A stretch of 64,000 nt of DNA from Molanna angustata (taxonomy: Eukaryota > Arthropoda > Insecta > Trichoptera > Molannidae): positions 47,876,861-47,940,860 of the forward strand of contig OY754964.1 of NCBI GenBank assembly GCA_963576475.1. Direction: 5' to 3'. A program made the position numbers and the translations under genes. The notes beneath the pieces were generated by a model, which saw nothing but the letters and a program-made list of their open reading frames with translations, was not told where the DNA came from and made no database searches. Numbering within the stretch: the first letter of the stretch is position 1; each line of letters opens with the position of its first letter. Positions 24,901-39,900 of this stretch are shown here, one piece after another.

Positions 24901-27900
24901 TGTGTTGGTTGTTAAGTACGCGTTGATAGGAGAAAGGGTTTTTCAATTTTTATAGTTCCTCATTGTGGTTATCAATTAGCGATTCGTCCCTTTTAACGTC
25001 GTTAAACATGTTTTGTTTTTGTTGAGTGTGAAAAAAGGGACATAATATTCGTAGGTACCTAGTTGGAATTTAATGACACAATGTTGTGTGTAAAATAAGC
25101 AGAAGGGAAAGCACATTGTCATATACAGAAATAGTTTCTTTTGTAGTGTTTCGGTATGTACCTAAAGTAGATTACGATTTAGCAATAAATCTTGTTTGAT
25201 GTGTTTCTTTTCTAGGTTTGACTTAACTACCTTTATTATTTGCTGCAATTACTGCAATACTTGAATTACTGCTATAATAAATTTGGATTATTTTTATAGC
25301 GCCGTTTTTGTGATAACCTCACCTCAAGGGCGCTTTGAATATATTAGGGGTTATTGTAAGACTCGCGGAAGAAGTGAGTTTTTAGGTCTTTCCTGAATAG
25401 TGCTAAGTTGTCGATTTGCCTCAGTTCAGGTGGTAGTTTATTCCACGAGGCTGGTCCGGCCACAGCAAAAGCACGATCACCAAAAGATGAAGTGTTGACT
25501 CTATTTATTTCAGTCAACTTGCCAATCACGGATGTGGTGGCTGACCGAAGTGTTTGTTGTCGCTCGTTTACGGTAAGAGGGATGCAGAAGTCTGAAAGAT
25601 ACGTGGGCTTGCTATATCGTAGGCTTGAAACGAATGGGTTGTGGACAAAGCTAAACTCTACTGCATAACATAATTCTTTTTCATTGTGTATTAAGGTCAT
25701 TTGACCTGTTTGTGAGGGTGGAAATTCCTAGGAGGAGAAGATCCAACTGTCTTTCCATCTATTCGCAGGTCTTCCTGGTAGTCTTCTATGTTGGGTATTT
25801 CTGTCTTAACATTTTTGACAATTATACTGTCGTTCATGCATTTACTTCCACTATAGGAAGTAAAACTATAGTGTCTTCAAAGTAGTTAAGTCAATATAAA
25901 TAAATCTTTAAATGAACTTATACAAATTTATGTCGGTATTTGGTAAGATCCATCCATACCATTACGGCATTTCCCACAATGTGAGGTAACCAGCGTCAGG
26001 TGTTCATTACATTATAAAAATAAACTGGCACCTAAAAAGGCACTACATTCATAAACTCATTGCTGTGAAATTTTATTGTTGGCTGTTGTATTTTCAATTA
26101 CCTGGCTCTTACGGGACATCCGAAAACGATAATAATGTAAAAGAGTGGAAGTACTATTCTATCCCGGTGCTTCACAGCATAATCTCACAATTGTATATTC
26201 CCATACAAATAATTGAAGTTTTAATTGCTCTTATGATGCATAATAGTGTAGGTAGGTAGGTACTCAGAGGGCGGTATTATTTGAATGAGTTTATAAAACG
26301 GATTACAAACTCTAATTTTAGATTATTGATCTGTGGTAAATACGTATTTTCAAGAGATACCTACAGTAAACAAGAAAAACTGTAGAATATATATTTCTTC
26401 TATTTCGCATCCTTTAAAGTATCTATTACCAACCTCATAATTTGTGCTAGTATATTTTTGCAGTTTGATTATTTTGTTAATTTATAATTTGTCATCTTTC
26501 ATAGTTCGATTCCCGGTGCAGACACAGTTTTTAATAATTATGTTTTCAATTTGTGAGACGATAAATAGCATCAGTCTCCAGAATGTGTGGCAACTTTGTT
26601 ATTAAGAGCGTGTTAAATTGATGTTTGACATAGTATTTGAAGCAATTAGAAATAATTAGTTTAATTATTATTAATTTATAATTTTATCATACTAATCGTT
26701 TCTTATTTTTATGGTTTGCAATATAAATTTTATTCCTCATTTTTTATATCGTTTTATTACATACTCTTCTTAGTGATCTCATTTCTACAGCATTTATTCT
26801 ACTTTCATGTGTATTTTGCCAGGTCTATGTTTCACTAGCATACGTCAAAATAGGCACTGCATTGTGTACTGCAATTTTGGCTTCCTTTGAGATGCTTGGA
26901 TCGGACATTACTCAAATGTTGAATTTAAGTAAAATCCTAACTTAGTGTATTTTTTTGTTATAATATACATTTATCTAATGTCTAATTTTCTTGAAGTAAA
27001 CAAATGAATATATGTATATTGTTAAGTATTTGCTGTTGAATTTAAATGCTCAGCTTATTTCTTACCTGGGAAATATTCACAGTATGTGAACACACATCTT
27101 GCATAATTAAGTTCAATATTTATGATTGACCCAATGCATAAATTATGCAGTTAGCTTTTTTATCAACGTGTACCCGGATACAGGTAGAATATCTTACCTG
27201 ACGTTGCACCCCTTATGCCCTGCTCTTATCCTCCATTCCTTTGACTCAATTACACTGCACCTTAAATGCACACAAAAAGATAGCGTTGGGAAAATATTCC
27301 CCTTTATTTTTTATCTATTGTAAAAAATGGGGTTCCTGGTTGGGTTCAATTTTTTATGTCGATCCCAACAAAAATAATTAGGACTTAGACAAAAAGCTTG
27401 CTTTGCGTTGTATAATCGGATGGAGAGATAATGTTAAATTTTTGTTATATTAAAGAAGGTCCCTTCTATTATAATTCAACAAATGCATGCATACCTACAT
27501 ACCACCAGAAGCGAGCGATACAAGAATAATAATATCGTAGGTAACGCAATTTCAAAGTTTTCAATATTTTTTACAATAAATGTATTACAATAAACTTTGT
27601 TTGAACCACGAATGAGATTTTAAAGCAGCTTCTGTTCCTTTGTCGCGACGGATAATTAATTAAATAAATAATTTATTTGTTGTAAATAATTAATCATCAT
27701 AAAATTTTAGCAAGATTTAAAGCACTTTTTTTGCATCAAATAGGCAATTGCTCAGCTGTACATTAGTGGGGACCCACAGTGCAGCTGTTTTTCAGTGGTC
27801 GCGATTTTGAATCTTTCCACGATCGATTTCGTTCACCTATAGCATAAGCATATATAAAGTTTATGGAATGTACGAGGATGGATATATATACTAGTCACAG

Positions 27901-30900
27901 GGACATTCATTCTTTTTAAAAGAAAAAAAAAATCCACATAGAAAATAGCAAAAAAAATAACCATCTATATTAGGTTAAAAAGAGGAAAGAAACAGTAAAA
28001 ATAGTCACATTATTACATAAAGCAATAGTTTATTATAATTTATAATATTGTTTAAAATATTTAAGAATTTCTGAAAATATCAATAATACTATTTAATACC
28101 ATTTTTTTTATTTATTTTCTTAATTATCATAACAAAATATATGAACGTACAAAGTTTATACATTATATTATTTACAATATCACCTTCCTCATAAGGCTTA
28201 TTAGCTTGTGTAGAGGGAGAATGTGTGTAACTAAATGAAAAATAAAAAATCAAAAATGCAAAACTAAATAAATAAACAAAAATGAAAAATAGAAAGAAAA
28301 AAACACTATGATTATACCAGCATATTATACAAAATTAATTATGCACAATATTACGTACATGTATTAAACACAGTATATTGGTTGGTATCCATTTCTCGCC
28401 TTAATCAATTACTATCACATTACATAAAAATAATTACAAAAAAAAAGAAAATTACATAAAAAGAAAAGTCAGTTTCACACAAGACAATACATAATCACCA
28501 CCACCATAAAACAACACAAGTTACATACAAATTGTATAATATCTTATTTATTTATTTATTTATTTAATATACAGAGACACCAACAGAACACTGAACAACA
28601 CAAACAAAGAAATTACGATACAAAAACATAAGAATATCCAGTGCTCCAATAACAGGTATCTCCCGCATGGCTATTGCGCATAGTTTGGTAGGTACAATCA
28701 ACGTCTACTGAGAAAAAAGACTTTACTTTGCACAGTTAAAAAGAAAGTTTAAAATACACATACACATATGTAGGAGAACAAAAGAGAAAACAAAAGTTGA
28801 ACTAAAAAGATAAAGCAAAAAAAAAGAAGAAGGATAAATTGAACTGAAACAAAACAAAAATAGATTTTATTTAGATACATAAAAATGAACAGCATTAATT
28901 ATGTAGGTATTCAAATATATATTAAATGTAATGTTATGACTTAGCTTTCAATGTACTCAATGATCATATTTTTTATTTATTAGGTACTTCAAATTGTTAT
29001 ACATTTACAAGTAAAAATGGATTGTTTTGTTCAATTGTCTGGTTTTTGTTTTTTATTAAATAACCCAGCCAAATTACGAGTGATTTGTGGTTGTCTGATT
29101 TTGAACTACATAGTTGATTATTGTTAGAATTAGTGGGATTAGTTGTCTTCAACAAGTAAATCAAAAAAGTAATATTTGAGGACACCTTTTTCCCTATTTT
29201 TTCACGTAAAAATGAAGAACAAGACGTGAAGTTAAAGAAAACTCAAATCGATCTAATAATGATATAAATAACGCCTGAATATTATGCAACATGTATAACA
29301 GGCAAGTTCAGAAATACAAATTGTTAAATTTCATCAAAATATCAAACAAATGAGTTAGTTTTAACATGCATCGTCATTGGTTATACACAAATTCTGAAAG
29401 TTTAAGAGTTTCAACTGTTCAGGAAGTCACTTAAAAATCGATTGCAAAACTCATGTACCTACAGACAAATGAAGTTTAATAAAAGGGTATGACAAAAAAT
29501 GTGATTGAGACGATATTTTTATTGACAAACTTTTAATATCTCAATAGAGACGAAGTTGGGATATTATAGAAGAACCAGAAACTCAAGGCACCTACAGGGC
29601 TTTCGACCTGTCATTGGCTGATTTACGTGATGACTTTATGCGCTTGCGCAACGTTCACCAATTATGCCTCTTTATTGAGTACCCTTATCAATGTAATTTT
29701 TTGAAAGAGTGTCTTGAGTTCCTGGTTCTTCTATAATATCCCAACTTCGTCTCATTGAGATGTTTAAAGTTTGTCAGTAAAAATATCATTGACTCCCGAT
29801 AGGGGGGGATATAAAATATTCGATTCAATTACTAGGTTTTCGTTATCTGTAGTATTGACAATTCTCTACTATCATCACTAATGCTTTGGACTTCATATCA
29901 TCACTAATGCTTTGGACTTCATATCATCACTAATGCTTTGGACTTCATTAGGTACATACATTTTTTATTCACTCATATTCTTATATTATTCGTATTTCTT
30001 GCACTGTATACTGTATTTTTGTATAGTTTCTCGGGCAACGTACCTATTATGTCAAATATTAATTGAACACGCATCCAATAACAAGTTACCACATTCTGTA
30101 GACTATAATATTAATCTTCTCACAATTAAAAACTGGGTCTCCAACGGAAATCGAACCAGGAACCTTTCGGAGTAAGATATCCAACTGAGTTCCAAAGCCC
30201 GACCTAATATGATAATCTTGTATCTTTTGTTGTAGAATCTCGTTTATTTTGTCACACATTCAACTTAATTGAATTGTCAGGTGCTATATTATATAGGTAG
30301 GTACCTATTGATAAGAAATAAATATTCCAAATATTTTTTTATAGTACCTATTCTTTCAAAAACGTTATTTTATTTATAATTTTTAGGAAGACAAAGCTAT
30401 ACATCACAGTGTTACATCAAGTATAATAATTATACAGCAATTATTTATGTCTGTGCTGATAGTTAAAAAAATTAACACTTCCTTGCACCCTGCGCAAGTG
30501 GCGAGTTTATTGCCGTATGGCAATTTCTTCTAATTAACCAGTGTTTTCAGCCCAGAGAAGAAATATTTGCGTGAGAAATAAATTTCTCCTCTGCTGGGAA
30601 TCGAACCCCACACAGAAACCAAACGGCTTACCAATGTGCCGCGGCGCGGTCGGTCAGTTATGTTTTCAATTGTGTATATAGGGTGAAATTAGTCAAGAGC
30701 AAAAGTCTTGCATGTCTTGCAGTCTTGGTCTTGCGAGACTTGCAAGACTTGCAAGACTTGCAAGACCAAGACCAATACCGCATGTGTAGCTGCTATACCA
30801 AGTCCAGGGGGTGCAAGACCAAGACCAAGACAAGGCTAATGCAATACTCTTTCTGTGTTGCAAAATTTTGTAAATATATTAATATTTAATTATTGAAAAA

Positions 30901-33900
30901 TAAGCAATTTACTACATTATACCTACTATTTACATAATATTATAAAATCATGTCATATTACTGAATTTCATGTCATATTACTGAATTTCGTGTCATATTA
31001 CTGAATTTCATGTCATATTACTGAATTTTAAAACAAAATAAAAATATTTTTTTGTGAAAGTTGCAAGACCTGCAAGACTTGCAAGACCAAGACCGAGAAT
31101 GGGTATGCAAGACTCGATCGAGTATGCAAGACCTAGACCACATCTGTAAATGCAAGATCAAGACCAATACTAGGGGTACAAGACCAAGACCGCTGGACCG
31201 GGTTTTGGTCTTGCATTTGCTCCTCACTGAGTGCAATAATGACAGTGGACATTAATTATTAGTAATGGATAAATTGAACATTAAAATAAATTATTTCGGA
31301 ACTAAAATTAAATAAAAATTTGTTTGCTGTCTCCGTATCACTATCAAATTATATAGTACATACATACTGTAGTGGTTTTACCATAGGTATTTTACCTTCC
31401 TATTACAACATGTATTTTATAATCATATCTAATTTGCCTACTCCTCACTACCCTAATGGCCAGTTTCATTAAAATTAAAGGAGACTTAATGTCGACTTTA
31501 AAATAAATTGCGTTTCATAACAACAAAATGTCACTTAAAGTTAACTTTAATTTAAAGTCCAGTGTCTTCGTACTTTAGTCACTAAAGTCATCTTTAAGAG
31601 CAGTTCATTTTTTTGCCACCAGAGTGTGCTGCAATATTATGACATGACAATGTTCAAGTCAGTTCTTGTTGATGTCAATATTGTCAATTGAATGTTGACC
31701 ATAGAATACACTAACTATCATGTGCATATTACTTACTAATATTCAATAGTTTTGTTATTATTTAAACATTTTTTTATAAATAATATAGCAAAATGATGTT
31801 TTCAAAATGAGATAATTAGAAGATGCGTACTGTGATACGGCGGTGAAAAGTATGTAGGAAAAAAATAGACTACATGGAAAAGTAGAATTAAGGAGAATTT
31901 TTTGATAGATTTTGTTCCATAAACATGTCCTATACATCAATGATCAATTCAATGACAGAAATAACATATTACATATATGGTAGTAAACAGAAAGATTTAC
32001 CTATGCTATGAGCTATGTTTCCATAGATTTTGATAGTAATATTGCCAACTTTCAGGTATTTTGGTGACATTTCTGCCTTTTACTAAAGTACGCGGCATTA
32101 TTATTTATGAAACGCAACGAATTAAAGGCGACTTTAAATTATTAAAGAACCTTTAACTAAAGGGTCCTTTTGCTGCTTTTTATGAAACTGGCTGTAAGAG
32201 GAGTAATGAATTCGCCATTTTAAAGGTTATTTTTTTATTGCAGATTATCAACTAGTATCATGCTGAGATTGTATTCTGAAGGTTTCATCACAATGTATCT
32301 GAGTGTGTGTGCTATGTACTATGTGATATTATGTTCTATGTACGTCGTGTTTATTCTACTTTATCGATTATAGACTCATTCGTTTTTTTTTAAATTTTGC
32401 AAATTCGTATATATAACACTCGCTTAGATCCCATTAGATTTTGAAGGATATATGATCAGTGCTTCTCAATCTTCTGAACTGTCAAATATTTCAAAGTGAC
32501 CCTAGGAAACTTAAAATTGGATATTTTTCGGACCCCAGGAAACTTAAAATTGGATTATATCGTGAGGAGTATAGCGTTGGCCATAACCCACTCGTTTTTA
32601 TTGTGTGTTTGTGCAAAGCTTTTTCGTATTTTCATATTAAATTTCGTATTTTGATACAAATTTTGTAAAAAAGCAATACCTACACGCATTAATTACAATG
32701 TTTTATTTATTTATTTATTTATTCATGTCTGACAAATATTGATACACTTATAATTCGTATTATTATTAACAAATACATATTATATTATACAGTGATGCAG
32801 AAAGCAGTGTCATTAAGGTGTTTTAATCACCATCAAACTAGGCAAAGCCTGTGTCTTGATGGCTATTTCTTTCGCATAAAATTATGAATACAGTATAAGC
32901 ATACACATATTAACACAATACAATTGTATAAAAATATTTAAGAAAAAAATATACTAAAATACTATAAAATATAATGGCTTTTTTACAATTATATAAACAT
33001 ATTTAAAAAAAAAAATAAAAAAATTTAGAAAAAAAAAAAATTTAGATGATCTCCAACAACAAAAAAAAATATTGAAAAAATGATAAAAACATGATGGCTA
33101 TTTCTTTCGTATAAAATTATGAATACAATACAAACATACACATATTAACACAATAAAATTACATAAAATATTAAAAAGATAACCAAAATGATTGTTAAAA
33201 TAGTATAAAATATAATGGCTACAATAATATAAATTTATTAAAAAGAAAAGATGATGGAAAGAATGATAAAAATATGATGGCCATTTCTAAATGAATACAA
33301 TATAAATAGCCTTACAATATAAATACAATATAAATTCCATCGCCTAAAATTATGAATACAATACAAACATACATATAAAATATATGTGTATGTTTACATA
33401 TATATACATAAACATACACATATTCATACAATAAAATTATATCAAAATATTTAAAAATGAACTAAGTAAATCCCAAAAACATGCAAACAATTATTTCCTT
33501 AGTGAATTTAAATCTAAATCTCAGTCTCAGTGTACCCTTCGTCACACGCCACACGTCAGCTTGCAAAAACTCAAGTAAGTAAATAGAATGTATCTATGGT
33601 CTTATCCAGTAATCGTGCAGTAATATCTGTCTTAAACCTATTTTTATTTTCTAAAGCTTTAAGTTCCACAGGAAGCCGATTAAATGCAGTCGGTGCTCTA
33701 AAAGCAAACTGATGCTGTGCCATTGTTGTTCTACAATAAGGTATACAAAAATTAATATTTACTGATTGACGGGTGTTACGGCTTTGTTGTGATCTAAATT
33801 TAGAGCGATCATTGTAAAAGAAGTGCGTTGTTGCCGATCTTATATAAATTTGTTTTATATCGAGTACTTTGTAATTTTTAAATAGTGTTATTGATGGATA

Positions 33901-36900
33901 GTCTCTAGGCCATTTGTTGATAACTTTTATTATACTTTTGTGCGCCCTCTGTAAAGGATCCATAATAGCATTGGCACATCCACCCCACACAATTATTGCA
34001 TATGACAAAATAGACTGACACAACGCAAAATATACCTGTTTTAATACACTTGATGACAATATATTTCTAATACATCTAAATACATGTACTAGTTTTCTAA
34101 CACGAATAGACAAATTATCCACATGTGCATCCCAACGCAGATTTCTGTCGATATAAACACCCAAATATTTGATAGATGTAACTCTACCAATTGCATCCTG
34201 TTTTGAGTTATTATTTATGTGGATAATAAGATTTATAGGAGGTTGCGTCGAGTTATTTAAACTAAATGGAATAAATTTCGTTTTATTCGAGTTCAAAGTT
34301 AGCAAGTTTGCATCAAGCCAATTCCTTACAATATTAATTGAGCGTTCCGCTATTACAAAAGTATCATGCCAAGTCTTTCCCTCAATAAACAGGGTTGTAT
34401 CATCAGCAAATGCTATCGTCGTAGTACTCTCACATAACGCGCACAAATCATTTATATAAATCAAGAATAAAATGGGACCCAATACACTTCCCTGTGGTAC
34501 TCCAAATTTCACAGTTCTATCCGATGAGTTATGACCCAGTAGTGACACTGATTGTGTTCTATTAGACAAATACGAGGTAAACCAGTCAAGAGAGCGGTGT
34601 CTTATTCCTATTTTAAAGAGTTTAGCAATCAAAATTTGGTGTGACACAGTGTCGAATGCTTTAGACAGATCTAAAAATATTGCTAAACATTTATTACCTC
34701 TATCTAACGCCGTTGTGATATTTTTTGTCAATTCTAATACAGCCGAATCAGTAGAGTATCCTTCTCGAAAACCAAATTGATACTTAGATATAATTTCATG
34801 TTTATCCAAGAACCCATTAAGCCTTCGTTTAACAATTTTTTCAATGACTTTCGAGATTACACACAGTATAGAGATTGGTCGGAAATTATTTATATCGGTC
34901 GAGTTCCCATTTTTATGGATTGGTAATATTATAGAACGCTTTAAACCTTTTGGAAAAACTCCAGATGAGAAACTTAGATTTATAATATGATTTAAGGGTG
35001 TAGTAATAAATTGTCTGGTAGTTTTTAATAATGAAGTTGTTAATTTATCATGACCTGGAGATTTAGTATCGTTTAGTGACTGAATTACGAGGTCTACTTC
35101 TGCACTTGTTGAAGGAGTCAAAATTAATAGATTCGGTGAATAGACTGCTGACTGTGTTATATTGTTAGCAAGTTCAATTTCGGTTTTTGATGTTTGATTT
35201 AGTAATTCTGTTGCTAATTTATCCCCAATATCACAAAAGTAGTCATTTATGTAATTTGTTATTTTACAAGGGTCATCTGCAAATGTTATGTTCTCATTAT
35301 TTATATTTAGCGTTGATGGAACAATGTTTGTTTTCTTTATATCTGACGCTTCCTTAATGATACTCCAGATAGTTTTTTGATTACCTCCAGCCTCCTCAAG
35401 TTTTTGTTTATAATAATTACATTTAGTATCTTTAAGAAGTTTTTTGCAAATATTTCTGTATCTTTTATAATAGATTAATGCATGTGGGTCTAAATTATGT
35501 TTAAGCGCTTTATGGAGTTTGTTTCGTTTGTTAATTGAAAATAATAAACCTTCTGTTATCCATGGCTTTAATTTATGTTTTTTTTGTTTAATAATAGAAA
35601 TAGTTTTTGCATCTTCAATGTATCGCGAATAAGTTAACATGAATTGATCAAACGCTATATCTGTATCTGTACACATTAGCGTTTGGCTCCAATTTTCTGA
35701 TTTTAGTTTAAGGTTTAGCTTTGAATAGTCAATTGTTATTTTAGAGAGTGTTTTTGGCTTTTCATATGAACAGTTTTTTCCAGAAAAACCTATAATTGTA
35801 GAGTAATGATCCGTTATGGTTGATGTAAATACAATAGCTATGGATTTTAATTTGGATCTTAACATAATATGATCAATGCATGATTGTGTAGTTTGGGTAA
35901 CTCTCGTGTTTGCATTGATATGTGAAGACATACCATGGCTGCTAAGTAAGTTGAGGTATTCATCATTCATACCTCGCAGAGGTTTTAGTATATCAATATT
36001 TATATCACCTATCAACATAATTTCATTTGAGCACTCACAAAGTACAGCATTCAATGATGAAACGAAAGAATCAATATTATATACTCTTGGTGACCTATAA
36101 ATTGCGAAGAGTGACATATGTTTAAGATTGATTTTTAAACAGTTCGCATCTGCCAAGTCTATTTCAATCACTTCGTGTTGCAAATTACCTTTAATGTAAA
36201 CAACAACTCCATCGGCTTGTGATCTATTAATAGTAGTGTGAAAAGATGAATATCCATTAATCTGCTTTGGATGATATATATCAGTAATCCAACATTCAGA
36301 AAGCACAATAATATCAAACTCAATTTTAATATCTGCCAGTAGAATTAAGAAATCATCAAAGTTTTTGGTGATACTTCTAATGTTGGTAGAAATTATTTTA
36401 AGACTAGAAAATTGTTTCAACAATTCCTCACATTCAACTGGATTCGATAATTCAAGAGTTGGTACCGAAAAAATGTTGTCAAGCTCCAGTATGTCTATTA
36501 TGATTCTTATGCATTTATTTATTGATGCATGAATTTGTGTAGGTATTGTTTATTTGCCCCTCTGAAAATATTCTACGTAAGGTACATAATTTTGTTTATT
36601 TATGTGTACATTCAAATGTTTTGTGTTGACAAATTATTGTTTTTGTAAATAGCTTTGAAATCTCAAAATAAAACGACACACCATCGCAGAGTAGTGTTCC
36701 TGATATTAGGTTAATCAGATGAAATGATCGTTCATAGCTTCTTTACGAGTTAATTGTGGCTATTTTTTCCAATAAGTAATAATAATAATAAATTTTTACA
36801 GCGCCGTTTTAAGGTAAAAGACCATTTCATGGACCATTTGCTTATTTTTTGGCTCTGCGAAACAAAGAAATCGTCAGCAATTTACTGAAGGCTCCAAAAC

Positions 36901-39900
36901 TCTACTCTCCACGCACTAAATAAGGCAATTTATTCAATTTAATAGGTCCGTTTACACTGAAATTACGATAAAGTATGCCGCTGTTTTAGCTCCATCCAAT
37001 TCCTCTAAACAATTGGTATTCTGTGCTAATGAAGATCTCAATAATAAGCGTCTCTCTGATTCCTCTGACACAGTTTCCGAATATGGTGCGGAGCCTTGAA
37101 AACCATCAAGCACACGTTGTAATCTATTCGCTCTAGACACCTCAACCGGTGCATCTCGTTTAGGAGAGGTGTTATGTGGCATCTTTTATCCGCCCCAAAG
37201 ATAAGCCTCGCAGCTGCGTTTTAAACATCAGCTGCAACCTATTTAGTTGACATTCTATTAATCTTTTAAATAATATATTATATTGAAATTGTGTTTGATT
37301 TGCTTGTGTTTTCTGGAACATTACTTGAAAACGTTAAATTTCTTTATTTTTTCCATGTTCATATGAAAGTGTCGGATCTGCGGTGGATACAGTTGCTACT
37401 GAAAACAAATAAACTGAAGCTGAAAATGTACCCAATTGTTTGTCTCCCTGTTGTTTGTAAATTCTCGAGAGTTCGAAGACCCCACGTGATACAATATGTA
37501 GTTGAGTCCACTATCCGTCTTCCGCCCTAAACTAATCTTGCACTATTTATGATCTTTTGCTGCTTTTCATCTCTCGTCTGAATTACTTCCGTTTGTACGT
37601 TTTCAAGACAAAAATGACGATCGTCTTTTTGTTTTTGTCATTAGTTGAATCATCTGCAATTTGACACGCGTTGTTATCAAAGGTTTTTTATGTGTGATTT
37701 ATAGAGGCAGAACAGGACTTTCAATTGAACAAACATAAAATCAGGAATAATGGTTAAATCTATTGGTTAGTTTACGTGGTTATTTGGTGCGCTTTCGCAA
37801 CGTTGAACAAGATTATCCCTTTTTTATATAGTATAATAAAAATATTGGAGCAAGGTAAGGAGTGAATGTTTGGGCAACCATCTTTGTTTTTTTTTACTGT
37901 AAACTGTTTTTGTTTTATTGTTTAACTGTTTTTACTGTTATTTGTTGTTATTAAATTATAGGTATTGTCTTGAGAACACGCCGACAAGTCTAGTAATTAG
38001 ACTTAGCGTTGACTCATAAACATTGTTTTACTTAAAAAAATATGTAGATATAATATTGTCTGTGTTGGACCCCAGCTAGGATTGATTCTATTGTTTCTTG
38101 CACACAAAAATTGTAACGATAAAATAATATATAGATAATCCATTTTCTATGATCGATAATACATATTATAAGAGTACATACATATAGCTACCATCTTGTT
38201 TTCTATTACAATCTGAATGAAACACGTGTTTAAAATTGAAATCATTGTTGTCCGAGATCAGCTCTGAAAATGGTGAATTGTTACAGTAATATTTTTCAAT
38301 CTACCTGTGATGTATTTCAAGTTTTTTAATAATAAACCCATTCTGTGTTGTTATATCTGGTATAAACTTTAATTCCTTATGGGTCGAAGTCTTTCGCTAT
38401 TGTTGTCGACATGTCAAATCAAAATATACACGTTTTCTTTCACGGTGATATTGAATATATAACAGACGCTTTATGCTCCATTGAAATATTTCTCATAGTG
38501 CAGTGCTCTTTTCACGGTAGAAGACCGGTTATTATAGTGGTGTAGAGCGAAATGTATCAAATTGAATTTGTAGGCAACAAATATTTATCACAATAGATGA
38601 TTAGTTGTTTAACATACGAACATATTAATTTAATCAGGAAGCTATGATAATGGGGTAATTTCACATTTTAATTCAATAATAGGGAAACCCATTGTGGTAT
38701 GATAAAATTCGTAATTAAATAATAATATTAAACATATTCAAAAAAGGCTAAAATAATAATATTAAACATATTCAAAAAAGGCTAAAGCAAAAATATCTAT
38801 CTGATAATACTAGATTTCTTCTTTCTCTCCTTAAATTTTGGTTTCCTATCATTGCTATGAACTTTTGTCTTCTTTTTTTTCTTTTCTTCTGTAATCTTTA
38901 ATAGATATAAATATTTTAAGTATTTTTATTTTTGTCATGTCATAACCTCATTGCCATAGTATAGGTAAATTGTATTGTAAGTATATTAACATCAACTCTG
39001 GTTGGTTGGAACAAATTGTTGTTTGGAAATAAACGCGCCAATGTACAAATTATGTGTAGGTACAAGAAGATAAATAAAAAATAATAGATGAGAAGATGAA
39101 AAACCGCAAAGTGGTTTTTCGCGAGACTTATGCATTCAAGTCATACACACATCCAATAAAAAAGTGACATATTTTGTAGAATTAAATAAATAAATCCAAA
39201 ATGAATTGATGAAAGGATTTGAAATGAAACGTGCATGAGACGATGCTTCGATGTTAATAATTAGGTGAGATTGTGAGTCAAGACATGAGAATTTGGCATT
39301 CGATTCTCTCTAACAAAATAGGTCGGAATCTTCATATTATATTGACACTCACAGATGTTAAACTGTTTCAAATACTAATTAAATTTATTCATTTATTGAC
39401 TCGATCAAACTACTTTCAGTTACTTTATATGAAAGGTACCATGTTCGTAAAATAATTCAGTATATAGAAATAAAAGATAACTCACGATATTAATTAGGTA
39501 CTAGATTATATTTTAGTTATAACTTTCAAACATAAAATATAAATTCACGAAGTGCGTCGCTTGCGCGTTCATTTAAATACTCCCCTAGCGCCAAATTCCA
39601 GAAAGAGCGATGATCGCTGATTGGTCGCTAGGAGGAATATGTGGGTATCCATCTGACAGGGCCGTCGCTAGGCGCTGTGCTGCCACATATGTATTAGATT
39701 ATTTTCAATGGGAGTTCTTAAAACGGAGGCTGTGACAGGAGGACGATATTGTAAGAGACACACCCTAACTCCTAGATGTGCCAGACTGAAGGGTGGCAGC
39801 AACTGACAGGAGAGGTTGGAGAAGGAAGTTGCTGGAGGCCAAGGGGAGATATGGGCTGTAGGGCAATTGAAGAAGTTCTTGTGTTTTATAATTGAATGGT

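Noticed and set aside
26505..26610. A further SINE-2 copy (TTCGATTCCCGGTGCA and GTGTGGCAACTTTG)
   Set aside because: Only two short words match and the tail is absent; too weak to annotate.
30951..31030. CRISPR-like array
   Set aside because: Units are contiguous with no spacers; it is a minisatellite in a eukaryotic genome.
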